A stretch of DNA of 47,541 nucleotides from Bacteroidetes bacterium GWF2_33_38 (GTDB taxonomy: Bacteria; Bacteroidota; Bacteroidia; Bacteroidales; GWF2-33-38), in NCBI GenBank assembly GCA_001769505.1, contig MEOF01000068.1, positions 1-47,541 on the forward strand, in the 5' to 3' direction. Below the pieces are notes generated by a model that ran no database searches, was not told the DNA's origin, and worked only from the letters and a program-made list of their open reading frames with translations. Below, piece by piece: positions 18,043-26,488 of this stretch (position 1 is its first letter; each line of letters opens with the position of its first letter). Position numbers and translations under genes: made by a program.

Positions 18043-18846
18043 ATGAAAGAAAAGCTTATTATTTTTTTAATCTTGCTCTCAACAATTGTTCATGCTCAAG
18101 ATTTTGATTCAATAAAAGTTGAAACCAAAATTATTGTTGACAAAACCGTGCTTGTAATTCCATTCAACACAAAGGTTTATAACAACGATGCCGACGAGGC
18201 TATTGCCAAAGAGACAGGCAAAACTTTTGAGCAAATTTTAAATTATCTTCGATTGGCTTTCGACCAACATCTTATAAAATCGCTAAGCGACACTTGTCAT
18301 TCAATTAGCATGCTTTCGAGCTACACAGTTTCGGCAAACGAAGATTTACAAATGATATATTCGGTTTCAAATTATGTTTTGTCCGATGCTATGGATTATA
18401 AAGAAGGAAAAACCAGCCTTTACTTGAAAAGTAATTTAGCAAGCGAGAAAAAATCAAAAAAACACGATACTGGAAGTCGAAAAGGCGAAGTTGTTAGTAC
18501 GGTTGCCAACAACGAAGATAAATTTCTTCATGTAAAATTCACTGACGATAATTTTATAAAAAACATTGCTCATCAATATCAAATCGATTATTTATTGTTT
18601 ATCAACGAATTTGAAATACTCGGAAATTACACAAATCCATATGAAGTTGGGAAAAACGAGCATACTATGTTAATAAAAGTTCACTACTCATTGTACAATG
18701 CTTCGGGAAAATATCTTTTCGGAAGTTTTGCTACTACCGAATACAAAGCCTATATAAACGATATAACAAAAATTTCATCTGAATATTTTCCTTTAATAAA
18801 CTCGCAAATCATAAATAATATTCCATTAAAACCTGAAATAAAATAG
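18043..18846 (+). CDS. Secreted protein of unknown function
   Basis: I do not recognise this 267-residue protein. The start at 18043 gives a clean signal peptide (residues 1-19, ending STIVHAQ); an upstream in-frame start would bury it. The mature part begins with a strand-rich segment (KTVLVIPFNTKVYNNDADEAI), has a long helical middle, a Lys/Ser-rich loop around residue 145, and the segment YQIDYLLFINEFEILGNYTNP. The last part contains YNASGKYLFGSFATTEYKAY. It looks like a periplasmic protein. It precedes tatA by 52 bases, but tatA has its own promoter element. Confidence 0.75.
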   Translation: MKEKLIIFLILLSTIVHAQDFDSIKVETKIIVDKTVLVIPFNTKVYNNDADEAIAKETGKTFEQILNYLRLAFDQHLIKSLSDTCHSISMLSSYTVSANEDLQMIYSVSNYVLSDAMDYKEGKTSLYLKSNLASEKKSKKHDTGSRKGEVVSTVANNEDKFLHVKFTDDNFIKNIAHQYQIDYLLFINEFEILGNYTNPYEVGKNEHTMLIKVHYSLYNASGKYLFGSFATTEYKAYINDITKISSEYFPLINSQIINNIPLKPEIK

Positions 18847-18864
18847 ATTTGATAAAAAAATGCT

Positions 18865-18872
18865 TAATTTTG
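18865..18872 (+). promoter_or_regulatory. -7 promoter element of tatA
   Basis: TAATTTTG matches TAnnTTTG and lies 26 bases before the tatA ATG. A TTTG at 18848-18851 is present but only 13 bases upstream, shorter than usual. Confidence 0.45.
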
Positions 18873-18898
18873 TAAACAAATAATTAAACTATATAGAT

Positions 18899-19099
18899 AT
18901 GAATTTATCTGTTTTATTAGGAGTCGTAGGACCATGGCAATTAATTATTGTCCTTATAATTGTTCTTCTTCTATTTGGAGGTAAAAAAATACCCGAACTA
19001 ATGAAAGGTTTAGGTCAAGGAATCAAAGAATTTAAAGATGCGTCGAAAGACACTCCTAAAGAACCCGAAAAAAAGGAAGAAAAGCCAAAAACCGAATAG
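18899..19099 (+). CDS. tatA: Twin-arginine translocase subunit TatA
   Basis: A 66-residue protein of the TatA/E family, which forms the pore-like complex that moves folded proteins across the inner membrane together with TatC. It has one N-terminal membrane helix ([20 protein letters not shown]), the hinge [17 protein letters not shown], an amphipathic helix, and a charged Lys/Glu tail. tatC is not in the window, a common split in Bacteroidota. A short stem (ATCAAC/GTTGAT) about 40 bases after the stop may weakly terminate it. Confidence 0.93.
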   Translation: MNLSVLLGVVGPWQLIIVLIIVLLLFGGKKIPELMKGLGQGIKEFKDASKDTPKEPEKKEEKPKTE

Positions 19100-19185
19100 A
19101 TTCTAATCCGAAACTCCTTATTTTTCTTTCTCTAATAATCAACACACTTGCGTTGATAACTTTCTTTTAATCAATAAAATTGAAT

Positions 19186-19222
19186 TATATATTTTACGAA
19201 ATTCGAATTTGTAAAATATATA
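19186..19222. repeat. 37-base near-perfect palindrome at the mltD start
   Basis: Arms TATATATTTTAC (19186-19197) and GTAAAATATATA (19211-19222) are exact inverted copies. The centre AAATTCGAATTT (19199-19210) is itself a perfect palindrome; one unpaired G (19198) breaks the full symmetry. The element ends three bases before the ATG of the lytic transglycosylase gene. It may be a DNA operator or an mRNA hairpin that controls translation. Confidence 0.75.
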
Positions 19223-19225
19223 GCT

Positions 19226-20524
19226 ATGACTCTTAAAATCGTTCGTCTTTTATCGTTGATTTCTGCATTCTTGCTTATTGTAAGTGCTTCTTTTTCAAAC
19301 AACAACAATCGCGATTCCACTTTGATTGGAGAAAATATTGAAAAAGCGAAACTGTCAACCATTGACAGCATTGAAACTCAAGTGAAAAGCGAAGCTTTTT
19401 ATTTCGAAACCGACAGAAATAAATTGAATAAATACAATTTTGCTATTGACTCGATTCCGATGTATCCCGATTTGATATACGAATATCGACTAGCCGAACT
19501 AAGCAACAAAACGCCAATAGATTTATCGTACAATAAATACGTGAAAAAATATATCGATATGTATGCAACTCAACGACGCGACCAAGTATCGAAAATGTTG
19601 GGTTTAGCACAACTATATTTTCCAATTTTTGAAGAAAAACTCGACAAATATCAATTACCACTTGAAATAAAATATTTAGCGATTGTTGAATCGGCATTAA
19701 ACCCAAATGCACGCTCAAAATCAGGAGCTGTAGGCTTATGGCAATTTTTGTTCAACACTAGTAAAATGTTTGATTTAGATATTACTTCGTACATTGACGA
19801 ACGAAGCGACCCTTATAAATCAACCGAAGCCGCATGTAAATATCTCGAATATTTGTATCGAATTTTCGACGACTGGCAACTTGCATTAGCGGCATATAAT
19901 GGAGGACCCGGAGTTGTCCGAAATGCGATTAGCCGCTCTGGCGGAAAAACTTCTTTTTGGGAAATTCGTCCCTATTTACCAACCGAAACACAAGGTTATG
20001 TTCCAGCATACATTGCAGCAACCTACATTATGAATTATAACATAGAACACAATATTTTTCCTGAAGAACCATTGCTTTACTTTCACGAAATTGACACCGT
20101 TATGGTAAAACATCCGATTTATTTTAACCAAATCAGTGCGTTTACGGGTGTCCCGATTGAAACAATCAAATTTCTAAATCCAACCTATAAACAAAACTAT
20201 ATTCCTTCGGACACCGAACCAATGGCATTAACTTTACCAAACGATAAAATTGATGATTTTTTAAAATATGAAGCTGAAATTTACGGTCTAAAAATGTCAA
20301 AGCCCATATACAATGGGCTAGAAAATGCCGAAAACAAATCAAAAATAATTCATGATGTGAAGAAAGGCGAATATTTTCATAAAATCGCCATGCATTATCG
20401 TTGTACAGTAGAAGAAATTATTGAATGGAACAATTTATCGTCATATAATTTAAACGCAGGTCAACGACTAATCATATACGTAAATCCGACGTATGATATT
20501 TTTAGTAATTCTGCTTTGAATTAG
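19226..20524 (+). CDS. MltD-type lytic transglycosylase with LysM
   Basis: A 432-residue exported murein hydrolase. There is a signal peptide (about 1-24), a helical linker, and an SLT domain at about 130-280 with the catalytic glutamate E155 in AIVESALNP, then SGAVGLWQF and ALAAYNGGPG. A clear LysM domain is at the C-terminus (VKKGEYFHKIAMHYRCTVEE ... NAGQRLIIYV), and a degenerate LysM-like segment is near 300-345. It cleaves glycan strands to 1,6-anhydro-MurNAc ends during wall growth or remodelling. The palindrome at 19186-19222 touches its start. The DUF4837 lipoprotein follows on the same strand. Confidence 0.93.
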   Translation: MTLKIVRLLSLISAFLLIVSASFSNNNNRDSTLIGENIEKAKLSTIDSIETQVKSEAFYFETDRNKLNKYNFAIDSIPMYPDLIYEYRLAELSNKTPIDLSYNKYVKKYIDMYATQRRDQVSKMLGLAQLYFPIFEEKLDKYQLPLEIKYLAIVESALNPNARSKSGAVGLWQFLFNTSKMFDLDITSYIDERSDPYKSTEAACKYLEYLYRIFDDWQLALAAYNGGPGVVRNAISRSGGKTSFWEIRPYLPTETQGYVPAYIAATYIMNYNIEHNIFPEEPLLYFHEIDTVMVKHPIYFNQISAFTGVPIETIKFLNPTYKQNYIPSDTEPMALTLPNDKIDDFLKYEAEIYGLKMSKPIYNGLENAENKSKIIHDVKKGEYFHKIAMHYRCTVEEIIEWNNLSSYNLNAGQRLIIYVNPTYDIFSNSALN

Positions 20525-20581
20525 TAAAACATGGCTTAATTATTGATGTTTTTTTATCCCTTTAACAAAAAAAATCGTAAC

Positions 20582-21562
20582 ATGATAAAACAAGTTTTTA
20601 TTTTTTTGGGATTTCTTGCAACAATTGTTGTTTCTTGCAATAAACAAGATTCATTGCTTCCAAACATAACTGGAAAAGCAGGAGAAGTAGTTGTTGTAAT
20701 CGACGACAATGAATGGAATTCAAATCCAGGAAACAGCCTGCAAACAATTTTAAATCAACATCACGTAGCTCTGCCACAACCAGAACCAATATTCGATTTA
20801 ATAAGAATTCCTCATAAAGCATTTTCAAGTATTTTTAAATCTCATCGAAATATTATTATTGTAGAAAAAGGAAATGGTTTTGAAAAGCCGGCTATAATCG
20901 TTAAGAAAAATGTTTGGGCGAGTCCGCAATTATTTATAAATATTGTAGCAAAAACATCTCAAGAGTTAAACGATTTAATCGAAAAAAACGAAGGTTTAAT
21001 TGTTCGTTATATCGAAGAAGCTGAAAGAGAAAGGATTATTGAAAACTATAAAAAATACGAAGACCTTAAAATACGTAAAGACCTAGAAAAAAAATATAAT
21101 CTTGCCTTGAATATTCCAAAGGGCTACAAACTCGATACCGACACCAATAACTTTGTTTGGATTTCGCACGAAACTCCATTAATTAGTCAGGGAATTTTTG
21201 TTTACTCATACGAATATTCCGACACAAGCATGTTTTCCTTAGATAGCTTAATCAATAAACGAAACAAATATTTGAAACATTATGTTTCGGGGCCTGCTCC
21301 CAATAGCTACATGACAACCGAACGAGATTTTCCAATATCGTACAAGGAATTTATGAAAGACAGCATGTATATTGCCGAAATTCGTGGATTATGGAAATTG
21401 GAAGGCGATTTTATGGGAGGTCCTTTTATCAGTTTTTCGACTGCCGACACAAAACGAAATCGAATTGTAACTGTCGAATGCTATGTTTATGCTCCAAAAT
21501 ACGATAAAAGAAATTATTTACGTCAAGTTGAGGGAATTTTATACACGCTCAAGATTAAATAA
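20582..21562 (+). CDS. DUF4837-family lipoprotein
   Basis: A 326-residue lipoprotein; the start at 20582 gives a short signal with lipobox VVSC. The sequence fits the Bacteroidota DUF4837 family: GKAGEVVVVIDDNEW near the N-terminus, FDLIRIPHKAFSSIFKSHRN, a long charged helix at about 130-175, and WKLEGDFMGGPFISF later. The family is periplasmic or membrane-facing, with no assigned function. It lies 57 bases after the lytic transglycosylase, which suggests cotranscription and an envelope role. Confidence 0.85.
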   Translation: MIKQVFIFLGFLATIVVSCNKQDSLLPNITGKAGEVVVVIDDNEWNSNPGNSLQTILNQHHVALPQPEPIFDLIRIPHKAFSSIFKSHRNIIIVEKGNGFEKPAIIVKKNVWASPQLFINIVAKTSQELNDLIEKNEGLIVRYIEEAERERIIENYKKYEDLKIRKDLEKKYNLALNIPKGYKLDTDTNNFVWISHETPLISQGIFVYSYEYSDTSMFSLDSLINKRNKYLKHYVSGPAPNSYMTTERDFPISYKEFMKDSMYIAEIRGLWKLEGDFMGGPFISFSTADTKRNRIVTVECYVYAPKYDKRNYLRQVEGILYTLKIK

Positions 21563-21631
21563 CTTGATGATTTTTTGGAATTCACATTTAGAAATAGCTT
21601 ATATTTGTATAAATTTTTAATTATTTTAATT

Positions 21632-22171
21632 ATGAAAAGAGTAATCACGCTTTCGACATTGTTTATTTTAGTTGCTTTTACATTTAATAGCTGTTCAAAA
21701 TTTGAAGAAGGACCTGGAATAAGTTTAAAATCTAAAAAAGCAAGACTAACCAATACATGGACAATTGAAACTATAACCGACAAGCAAACTGGAGACGAAA
21801 TCTCGATTATGGAACTTCTAGGCGGTGGCGAAAGTGACTCGTCTGGACTTGGCTTTGAAATCGAGTTGAAATTTGATTTCGTAAAAGATGGAACAATGGA
21901 AATGATTGCCGGAGTTAACATAATGGGTTTTTCATACGAAGTTAAATCTCCTGGAACATGGGAATTTGTTGGAGATACTGGTTTGGAACTAATCATTGAT
22001 TCTAGCGAATTGGGAGATATAAACGGCGAATCAACCAACGACTCGACTGAACCTGAAACAATGGAGTATAACATATTGCGTTTGGCAAGTAACGAACTTT
22101 GGCTCGAATATACCGAAGAAGTAGATGGAGCTGATGTTGAATACGAAATTCATCTAATTCCAGCTGAATAA
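21632..22171 (+). CDS. Small lipoprotein of the FEEGP-ISL family
   Basis: A 179-residue lipoprotein with a signal peptide and Cys in the context FNSCSKFEEGPGISLKSKKA. The start at 21632 is chosen because the signal follows immediately. It has the family Trp (NTWTIETI) and the family ending ILRLASNELWLEY. It is the longest of the four paralogs, with an acidic Ser/Gly-rich insert (GGGESDSSGLG) and a second near residue 135. It is followed by a strong hairpin with a T-run, then by a paralog. Lipocalin-like fold is inferred; function unknown. Confidence 0.85.
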   Translation: MKRVITLSTLFILVAFTFNSCSKFEEGPGISLKSKKARLTNTWTIETITDKQTGDEISIMELLGGGESDSSGLGFEIELKFDFVKDGTMEMIAGVNIMGFSYEVKSPGTWEFVGDTGLELIIDSSELGDINGESTNDSTEPETMEYNILRLASNELWLEYTEEVDGADVEYEIHLIPAE

Positions 22172-22190
22172 TAACACTAGAATATGGAGT

Positions 22191-22230
22191 AAAGGGAACT
22201 CAAAATTCATTTTTTGGCTCCCTTTTTTAT
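22191..22230 (+). terminator. Terminator between tandem lipoprotein paralogs
   Basis: AAAGGGA (22191-22197) pairs with TCCCTTT (22219-22225), with further A/T pairing inside, followed by TTTATT. The next ATG, on the same strand, begins at 22232, one base after the T-run. Confidence 0.75.
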
Positions 22231-22231
22231 T

Positions 22232-22639
22232 ATGTATAAATTTTTGATTAAAATATTGCTTGTTTCTTTCCTCTTCGTAGGTTGTACAAAATTTGAAGAA
22301 GGACCTAAAATTAGCCTTTTTTCAAAAGCCAAAAGAATTATACGAACTTGGGAAATTGAATACGTTCACGACTTAACGGTTGATGAAATTTACACATCTG
22401 ACTACGATGGATGGAGTTTCTCGCCTCAACGAAATAGTGTTTACTCAAAAAAACATCTTTACAACGGAATCGAATCACAAGAAGACGGATTCTGGAAATT
22501 TGAAGATGATATTTTGTTCTTAATTCACGAGGAAGAAGAAATTGAATACGAAGAGCAATACAAAGTGCTTCGCCTAACGACAAAAGAACTTTGGATTAGC
22601 AACGACAAAGAGGAAATTCATTATGTCGTCCAAGATTAA
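22232..22639 (+). CDS. Small lipoprotein of the FEEGP-ISL family
   Basis: A 135-residue lipoprotein with a signal peptide and lipobox FVGC, then TKFEEGPKISLFSKAKRI. The Trp (RTWEIEYV) and the C-terminal VLRLTTKELWIS are conserved with the copies at 16594 and 21632. The start at 22232 is preferred to a TTG six codons upstream that lies in the terminator stem. Its last 17 bases overlap the start of the GT9 gene, so the two are probably translationally coupled. Function unknown. Confidence 0.85.
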   Translation: MYKFLIKILLVSFLFVGCTKFEEGPKISLFSKAKRIIRTWEIEYVHDLTVDEIYTSDYDGWSFSPQRNSVYSKKHLYNGIESQEDGFWKFEDDILFLIHEEEEIEYEEQYKVLRLTTKELWISNDKEEIHYVVQD

Positions 22640-23621
22640 GTTTTTAATTATTCGTTTCAGTTCAATTGGCGATATTGTGCTGACATCACCCGTTGTTCGA
22701 ATCATTAAGGAACAAATCGGAAATTCAGAAGTACATTTTTTAACTAAAACGGAGTACTCATTTATCCTTTCTAACAATCCCAATATAACAAAGGTTCACT
22801 CGTTTGAAAAAAATCTTACTAAATTAATTGCCGAACTGAAATACGAACATTTCGACTATATAATCGATTTGCACAACAATATCAGAACTCGAATCATTAA
22901 AAATAAGTTGCAAGTCCCCTCTTTTTCGTTCAATAAATTGAATTTTAAAAAATGGATGTTTGTAAATTTCAAACAAAACAAATTGCCCAACATTCATATT
23001 GTCGATAGATACATAAACACCTTACACGTCTTCGATGTTACAAACGACAACAAAGGATTGGACTATTACATTCCGAAGGAAGATGAAATTAGCCTTCCGA
23101 ATTTAGATTCAGAATATATTGCCTTTGTCATTGGAGCAAAGCATTTTACTAAGCAAATACCAACCGAAAAAATAGTTGAAATTTGTGAAAAATTGGATTT
23201 TCCAATTGTTTTTTTGGGCGGAAAATCAGATGAGGTAAAATCAAAAAAAATCATTGCATCGTTGCGAGAAAAACGAAGCAATCTTAATATTTTCGATGGA
23301 TGCGGAAAATATAACTTGAATCAGTCGGCTTCGATTATAAAAAATGCGAAAGTTGTAATTACTCCCGATACCGGATTAATGCACATTGCAGCAGCATTTC
23401 ATAAAAAAATAATTTCGGTTTGGGGAAATACTGTACCCGATTTTGGAATGTATCCGTATTTACCAAACGAAAAATCGGTAATTGTCGAAAACAAAAACCT
23501 GAAATGCCGCCCTTGCTCAAAAATTGGCTTTTCAACATGTCCAAAAAAACATTTTAAATGTATGGCAGATCTTGATTCTACTTACATTTCGGATTTGGCA
23601 AACAAATTATTTAAAAATTAA
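22623..23621 (+). CDS. Glycosyltransferase family 9 (heptosyltransferase-like)
   Basis: A 332-residue cytoplasmic or peripheral membrane glycosyltransferase. The N-terminus LIIRFSSIGDIVLTSPVVR and the C-terminal TPDTGLMHIAAAFHKKIISV are GT9 signatures; the second binds the nucleotide-sugar. Relatives add heptose or similar sugars to the lipopolysaccharide inner core. A Cys-rich segment near the end (CRPCSKIGFSTCPKKHFKC) is also common in the family. Sugar donor cannot be read. It overlaps the preceding lipoprotein gene by 17 bases and ends two bases before the U32 gene. Confidence 0.92.
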   Translation: MSSKIKFLIIRFSSIGDIVLTSPVVRIIKEQIGNSEVHFLTKTEYSFILSNNPNITKVHSFEKNLTKLIAELKYEHFDYIIDLHNNIRTRIIKNKLQVPSFSFNKLNFKKWMFVNFKQNKLPNIHIVDRYINTLHVFDVTNDNKGLDYYIPKEDEISLPNLDSEYIAFVIGAKHFTKQIPTEKIVEICEKLDFPIVFLGGKSDEVKSKKIIASLREKRSNLNIFDGCGKYNLNQSASIIKNAKVVITPDTGLMHIAAAFHKKIISVWGNTVPDFGMYPYLPNEKSVIVENKNLKCRPCSKIGFSTCPKKHFKCMADLDSTYISDLANKLFKN

Positions 23622-23622
23622 G

Positions 23623-24888
23623 ATGGTAACAAAACGACAAGATATAGAAATAATGGCTCCGGTAGGTTCTTACGAGTCGCTTATGGCAGCTATTCAAGGC
23701 GGTGCAAATTCGGTTTACTTTGGGATTGAAAAACTGAATATGCGAGCAAAATCGGCAAATAATTTTACCGAAACCGACCTAAAAAACATTGTCGAAATTT
23801 GCGAGCAAAACAATGTCAAAACCTATCTGACGGTTAACACTGTTATTTACGACGAAGACATTAAGCTCATGCAAGAGATTGTTGATGCTGCCAAACGGAA
23901 TAAAATTACAGCAATTATTGCTTCCGACCAATCGGTAATAAATTACGCCAGCAAAATTGGTGTTGAAATTCATCTTTCAACGCAATTAAATATCAGCAAT
24001 ATTGAATCGTTAAAATTTTACGCCAAGTACGCCGAAGTCGCCGTTTTGGCTCGTGAATTAAATCTGAATCAAGTTAAAGCTATTTCAGACCAAATCGAAA
24101 AACAAAATATTACTGGACCAAGCGGTAAAAAAATCAATATCGAAATGTTTGTTCATGGAGCTTTGTGTATGGCAATTTCAGGAAAATGCTATTTGAGTTT
24201 ACACGAGCAAAATTATTCGGCAAACCGAGGACAATGTTTGCAAACTTGTCGAAAATCGTATATTGTAACCGAAAAAGAGTCGGGATACGAACTTGAGATT
24301 GACAATGAATACATTATGTCGCCCAAAGATTTAAAAACCATTCATTTTTTAAATAAAGTTCTTGACGCCGGCGTTACTGTTTTGAAAATAGAAGGCAGAG
24401 CTCGTTCAGCCGAATACGTAAAAACCGTTTGCGAATGCTACAACGAAGCCATAAATGCCTACTTTGAAGGAACATTTAACGAAGAAAAAATTGCTAATTG
24501 GGACGACCGACTAAAAACTGTATTTAATCGCGGTTTTTGGGACGGCTATTATCTTGGTCAAAAACTTGGCGAATGGAGCTACAAATATGGTTCGCGTGCA
24601 ACGAAAAAGAAAATATATATCGGAAAGATGTTGAATTATTTTTCAAATCTTAACGTTGCTGAGTTTGTTGTCGAAACCGGAGAATTGTATGTTGGCGACG
24701 AAATTTTGATTACAGGACCTTCGACCGGAGTTGTTTCAATGACCGTTACCGAAATACGAGTTGATTTGAAATCGGTTGAAAAAACAGTAAAAGGAGAGCG
24801 ATTTTCGATTCCTGTTAACGACTTTTTACGACGCTCCGATAAACTTTATAAATTGGTCGAAAATCTAGATCAAATTGAAATAGAGTAA
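23623..24888 (+). CDS. U32-family protein, probable tRNA uridine hydroxylation enzyme
   Basis: A 421-residue U32 family protein. MAPVGSYESLMAAIQGGANS is the canonical start, so the ATG at 23623 is used. The family signature EMFVHGALCMAISGKCYLS and the downstream GQCLQTCR carry the Cys residues that bind an Fe-S cluster in the TrhP/YegQ branch. Those proteins make 5-hydroxyuridine in tRNA from prephenate. The historical name collagenase-like peptidase is probably wrong here. It follows the GT9 gene by one base and is likely in the same transcript. Confidence 0.9.
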   Translation: MVTKRQDIEIMAPVGSYESLMAAIQGGANSVYFGIEKLNMRAKSANNFTETDLKNIVEICEQNNVKTYLTVNTVIYDEDIKLMQEIVDAAKRNKITAIIASDQSVINYASKIGVEIHLSTQLNISNIESLKFYAKYAEVAVLARELNLNQVKAISDQIEKQNITGPSGKKINIEMFVHGALCMAISGKCYLSLHEQNYSANRGQCLQTCRKSYIVTEKESGYELEIDNEYIMSPKDLKTIHFLNKVLDAGVTVLKIEGRARSAEYVKTVCECYNEAINAYFEGTFNEEKIANWDDRLKTVFNRGFWDGYYLGQKLGEWSYKYGSRATKKKIYIGKMLNYFSNLNVAEFVVETGELYVGDEILITGPSTGVVSMTVTEIRVDLKSVEKTVKGERFSIPVNDFLRRSDKLYKLVENLDQIEIE

Positions 24889-24926
24889 CGTAAAACAGAT
24901 TGAATTGATTTTCCAACCTCTTTAAA

Positions 24927-25160
24927 CTAAACCGAAACAACTTCTTTTATTTCAGGAATTTCTCTTTTTAAAGCATGCTCAACACCATTTTTCAATGTTT
25001 GAAGACTATATGGGCAGGCTCCGCAAGCTCCTAATAACTTAACTTTCACAATCATGTCGTCGGTTACTTCAACAAGCGTAATATCTCCACCATCGGCTTG
25101 TAGATATGGACGAACCTTTTCTAAAGCGTCTTTTACTTTTTTAAAAAAATCTGCATTCAT
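24927..25160 (-). CDS. NifU-like C-terminal domain protein
   Basis: A 77-residue Fe-S scaffold-type protein consisting only of the NifU C-terminal domain. The cluster-binding CxxC is in LLGACGACPYSLQTLKNGVE, and LRPYLQADGGDITLV-like sequence (VRPYLQADGGDITLVEV) precedes it. It likely holds or transfers Fe-S clusters to target proteins. It lies 12 bases after mrp in the same direction, so the two are very probably one operon. Confidence 0.93.
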   Translation of the reverse strand: MNADFFKKVKDALEKVRPYLQADGGDITLVEVTDDMIVKVKLLGACGACPYSLQTLKNGVEHALKREIPEIKEVVSV

Positions 25161-25172
25161 ATAATTATATTT

Positions 25173-26234
25173 TTATTTTTCTGATAACTTATGTACAATT
25201 TTTTCGCTCAATTCTGAGAATACTTTCCCGAGCAATGATTTTTCGTTTATAGCAATAGGTTCTCCTGAATCACTCGATTCTTGTAAACCCTGAACAAGAG
25301 GCACCTGACCTAAAAAATCAAGATTTTCGCTCGACGCTAATTTTTTACACCCTTCTTTTCCAAAAATATAATATTTTTCGTCGGGATGATTTTCTGGTGT
25401 GAACCATGCCATATTTTCAACTAAGCCCAAAATCGGAACATTTATGTCTTTATTTCTAAACATATTTATTCCTTTTAAGGCATCGGACAAGGCAACATTT
25501 TGAGGCGTACTTACAATTACAGCACCCGAAATTTTTAAGGTTTGAACCAAGGTTAAATGCACATCGCTAGTTCCCGGAGGAAAGTCAATAACCAAATAGT
25601 CCAACTCGCCCCACTCGGCTTCAGTTGTTAATTGTTTAATCACGCTTGTAGCCATTGGGCCTCGCCACACAACCGGGTCGGTAGGATTTACAAAAAAACC
25701 GATTGATAAAATTTTGAGCCCGAATTTCTCAATTGGAACAATAATATTTTTAGTGCCTTCTTGAATAGCATTTGGGCGAGCATTTTCTAATGCAGTCATT
25801 TTCGGAATCGATGGACCGTAAACATCGGCATCGAGCAAGCCAACTTTGTAACCCTTGAGAGCTAAAGCAACGGCTAAATTTACGGCAATAGTCGATTTTC
25901 CTACACCGCCTTTTCCAGAATAAACTGCAATAATTTTATTGATTCCCGAAAGTTTATCTGTATTGGTAACTTTACTTTCCTTTTTTACAGGAGTTCTGAA
26001 TTTTACAACAATATTCAGTTTGTCGGAAACCAAAGTTTGTATTGTTTTAATCGCTGCTTTTTCAATCGACGTTTTAAACGGATCGTTTATTTTTGGTAAG
26101 TGAATAGTAATAAAAACATCGTTTTCTTCGACTTTTAACCCTTCTAAATATCCAAGTTCTACAATATTTTTGCCATGCTCAGGATGAATTACTTTTTCTA
26201 AGGCAATTCTGATTTCTTCTTTTGAAAAAGACAT
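25173..26234 (-). CDS. Mrp/NBP35-type Fe-S carrier ATPase
   Basis: A 353-residue P-loop ATPase. Residues 1-95 form a MIP18/DUF59-like domain; the ATPase follows with the deviant Walker A VYSGKGGVGKSTIAVNLA, LLDADVYGPSIP and DYLVIDFPPGTSD. Family members load Fe-S clusters onto apo-proteins. The CPxC pair found in many Mrp proteins after VENM is missing; here the segment reads ENMAWFTPENHPDEKYYIFG, as in other Bacteroidota. It is cotranscribed with the NifU-like gene, which does have CxxC. A consensus promoter lies at 26269-26301. Confidence 0.93.
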   Translation of the reverse strand: MSFSKEEIRIALEKVIHPEHGKNIVELGYLEGLKVEENDVFITIHLPKINDPFKTSIEKAAIKTIQTLVSDKLNIVVKFRTPVKKESKVTNTDKLSGINKIIAVYSGKGGVGKSTIAVNLAVALALKGYKVGLLDADVYGPSIPKMTALENARPNAIQEGTKNIIVPIEKFGLKILSIGFFVNPTDPVVWRGPMATSVIKQLTTEAEWGELDYLVIDFPPGTSDVHLTLVQTLKISGAVIVSTPQNVALSDALKGINMFRNKDINVPILGLVENMAWFTPENHPDEKYYIFGKEGCKKLASSENLDFLGQVPLVQGLQESSDSGEPIAINEKSLLGKVFSELSEKIVHKLSEK

Positions 26235-26268
26235 GATTCTTATTTTTATTTAATTCAAATTAACATTA

Positions 26269-26301
26269 CAAAAATACAAATAGTTTTGCGATAATACAAA
26301 A
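26269..26301 (-). promoter_or_regulatory. Bacteroidota-type promoter of mrp-nifU
   Basis: On the minus strand TTTTG (26301-26297), 20 bases, TATTTTTG (26276-26269). Both boxes and the spacing match the Bacteroidota consensus. The mrp ATG is about 35 bases downstream. Confidence 0.7.
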
Positions 26302-26488
26302 ACTAAAACAAGACAGAAATGAATAAATGATACTTTTATTCTGAATAATTTGGCAGAAAAAAGAAATAAATCTGTATCGACGTCATATTTTGACGTGATT
26401 GGAAAATATTTTTGCTAAAAAAAACAAACGTAAATTCTGCTCACAAAATTATTTCGTTTTAGGAAATACTTAAAACAGAGTGAAAAGT

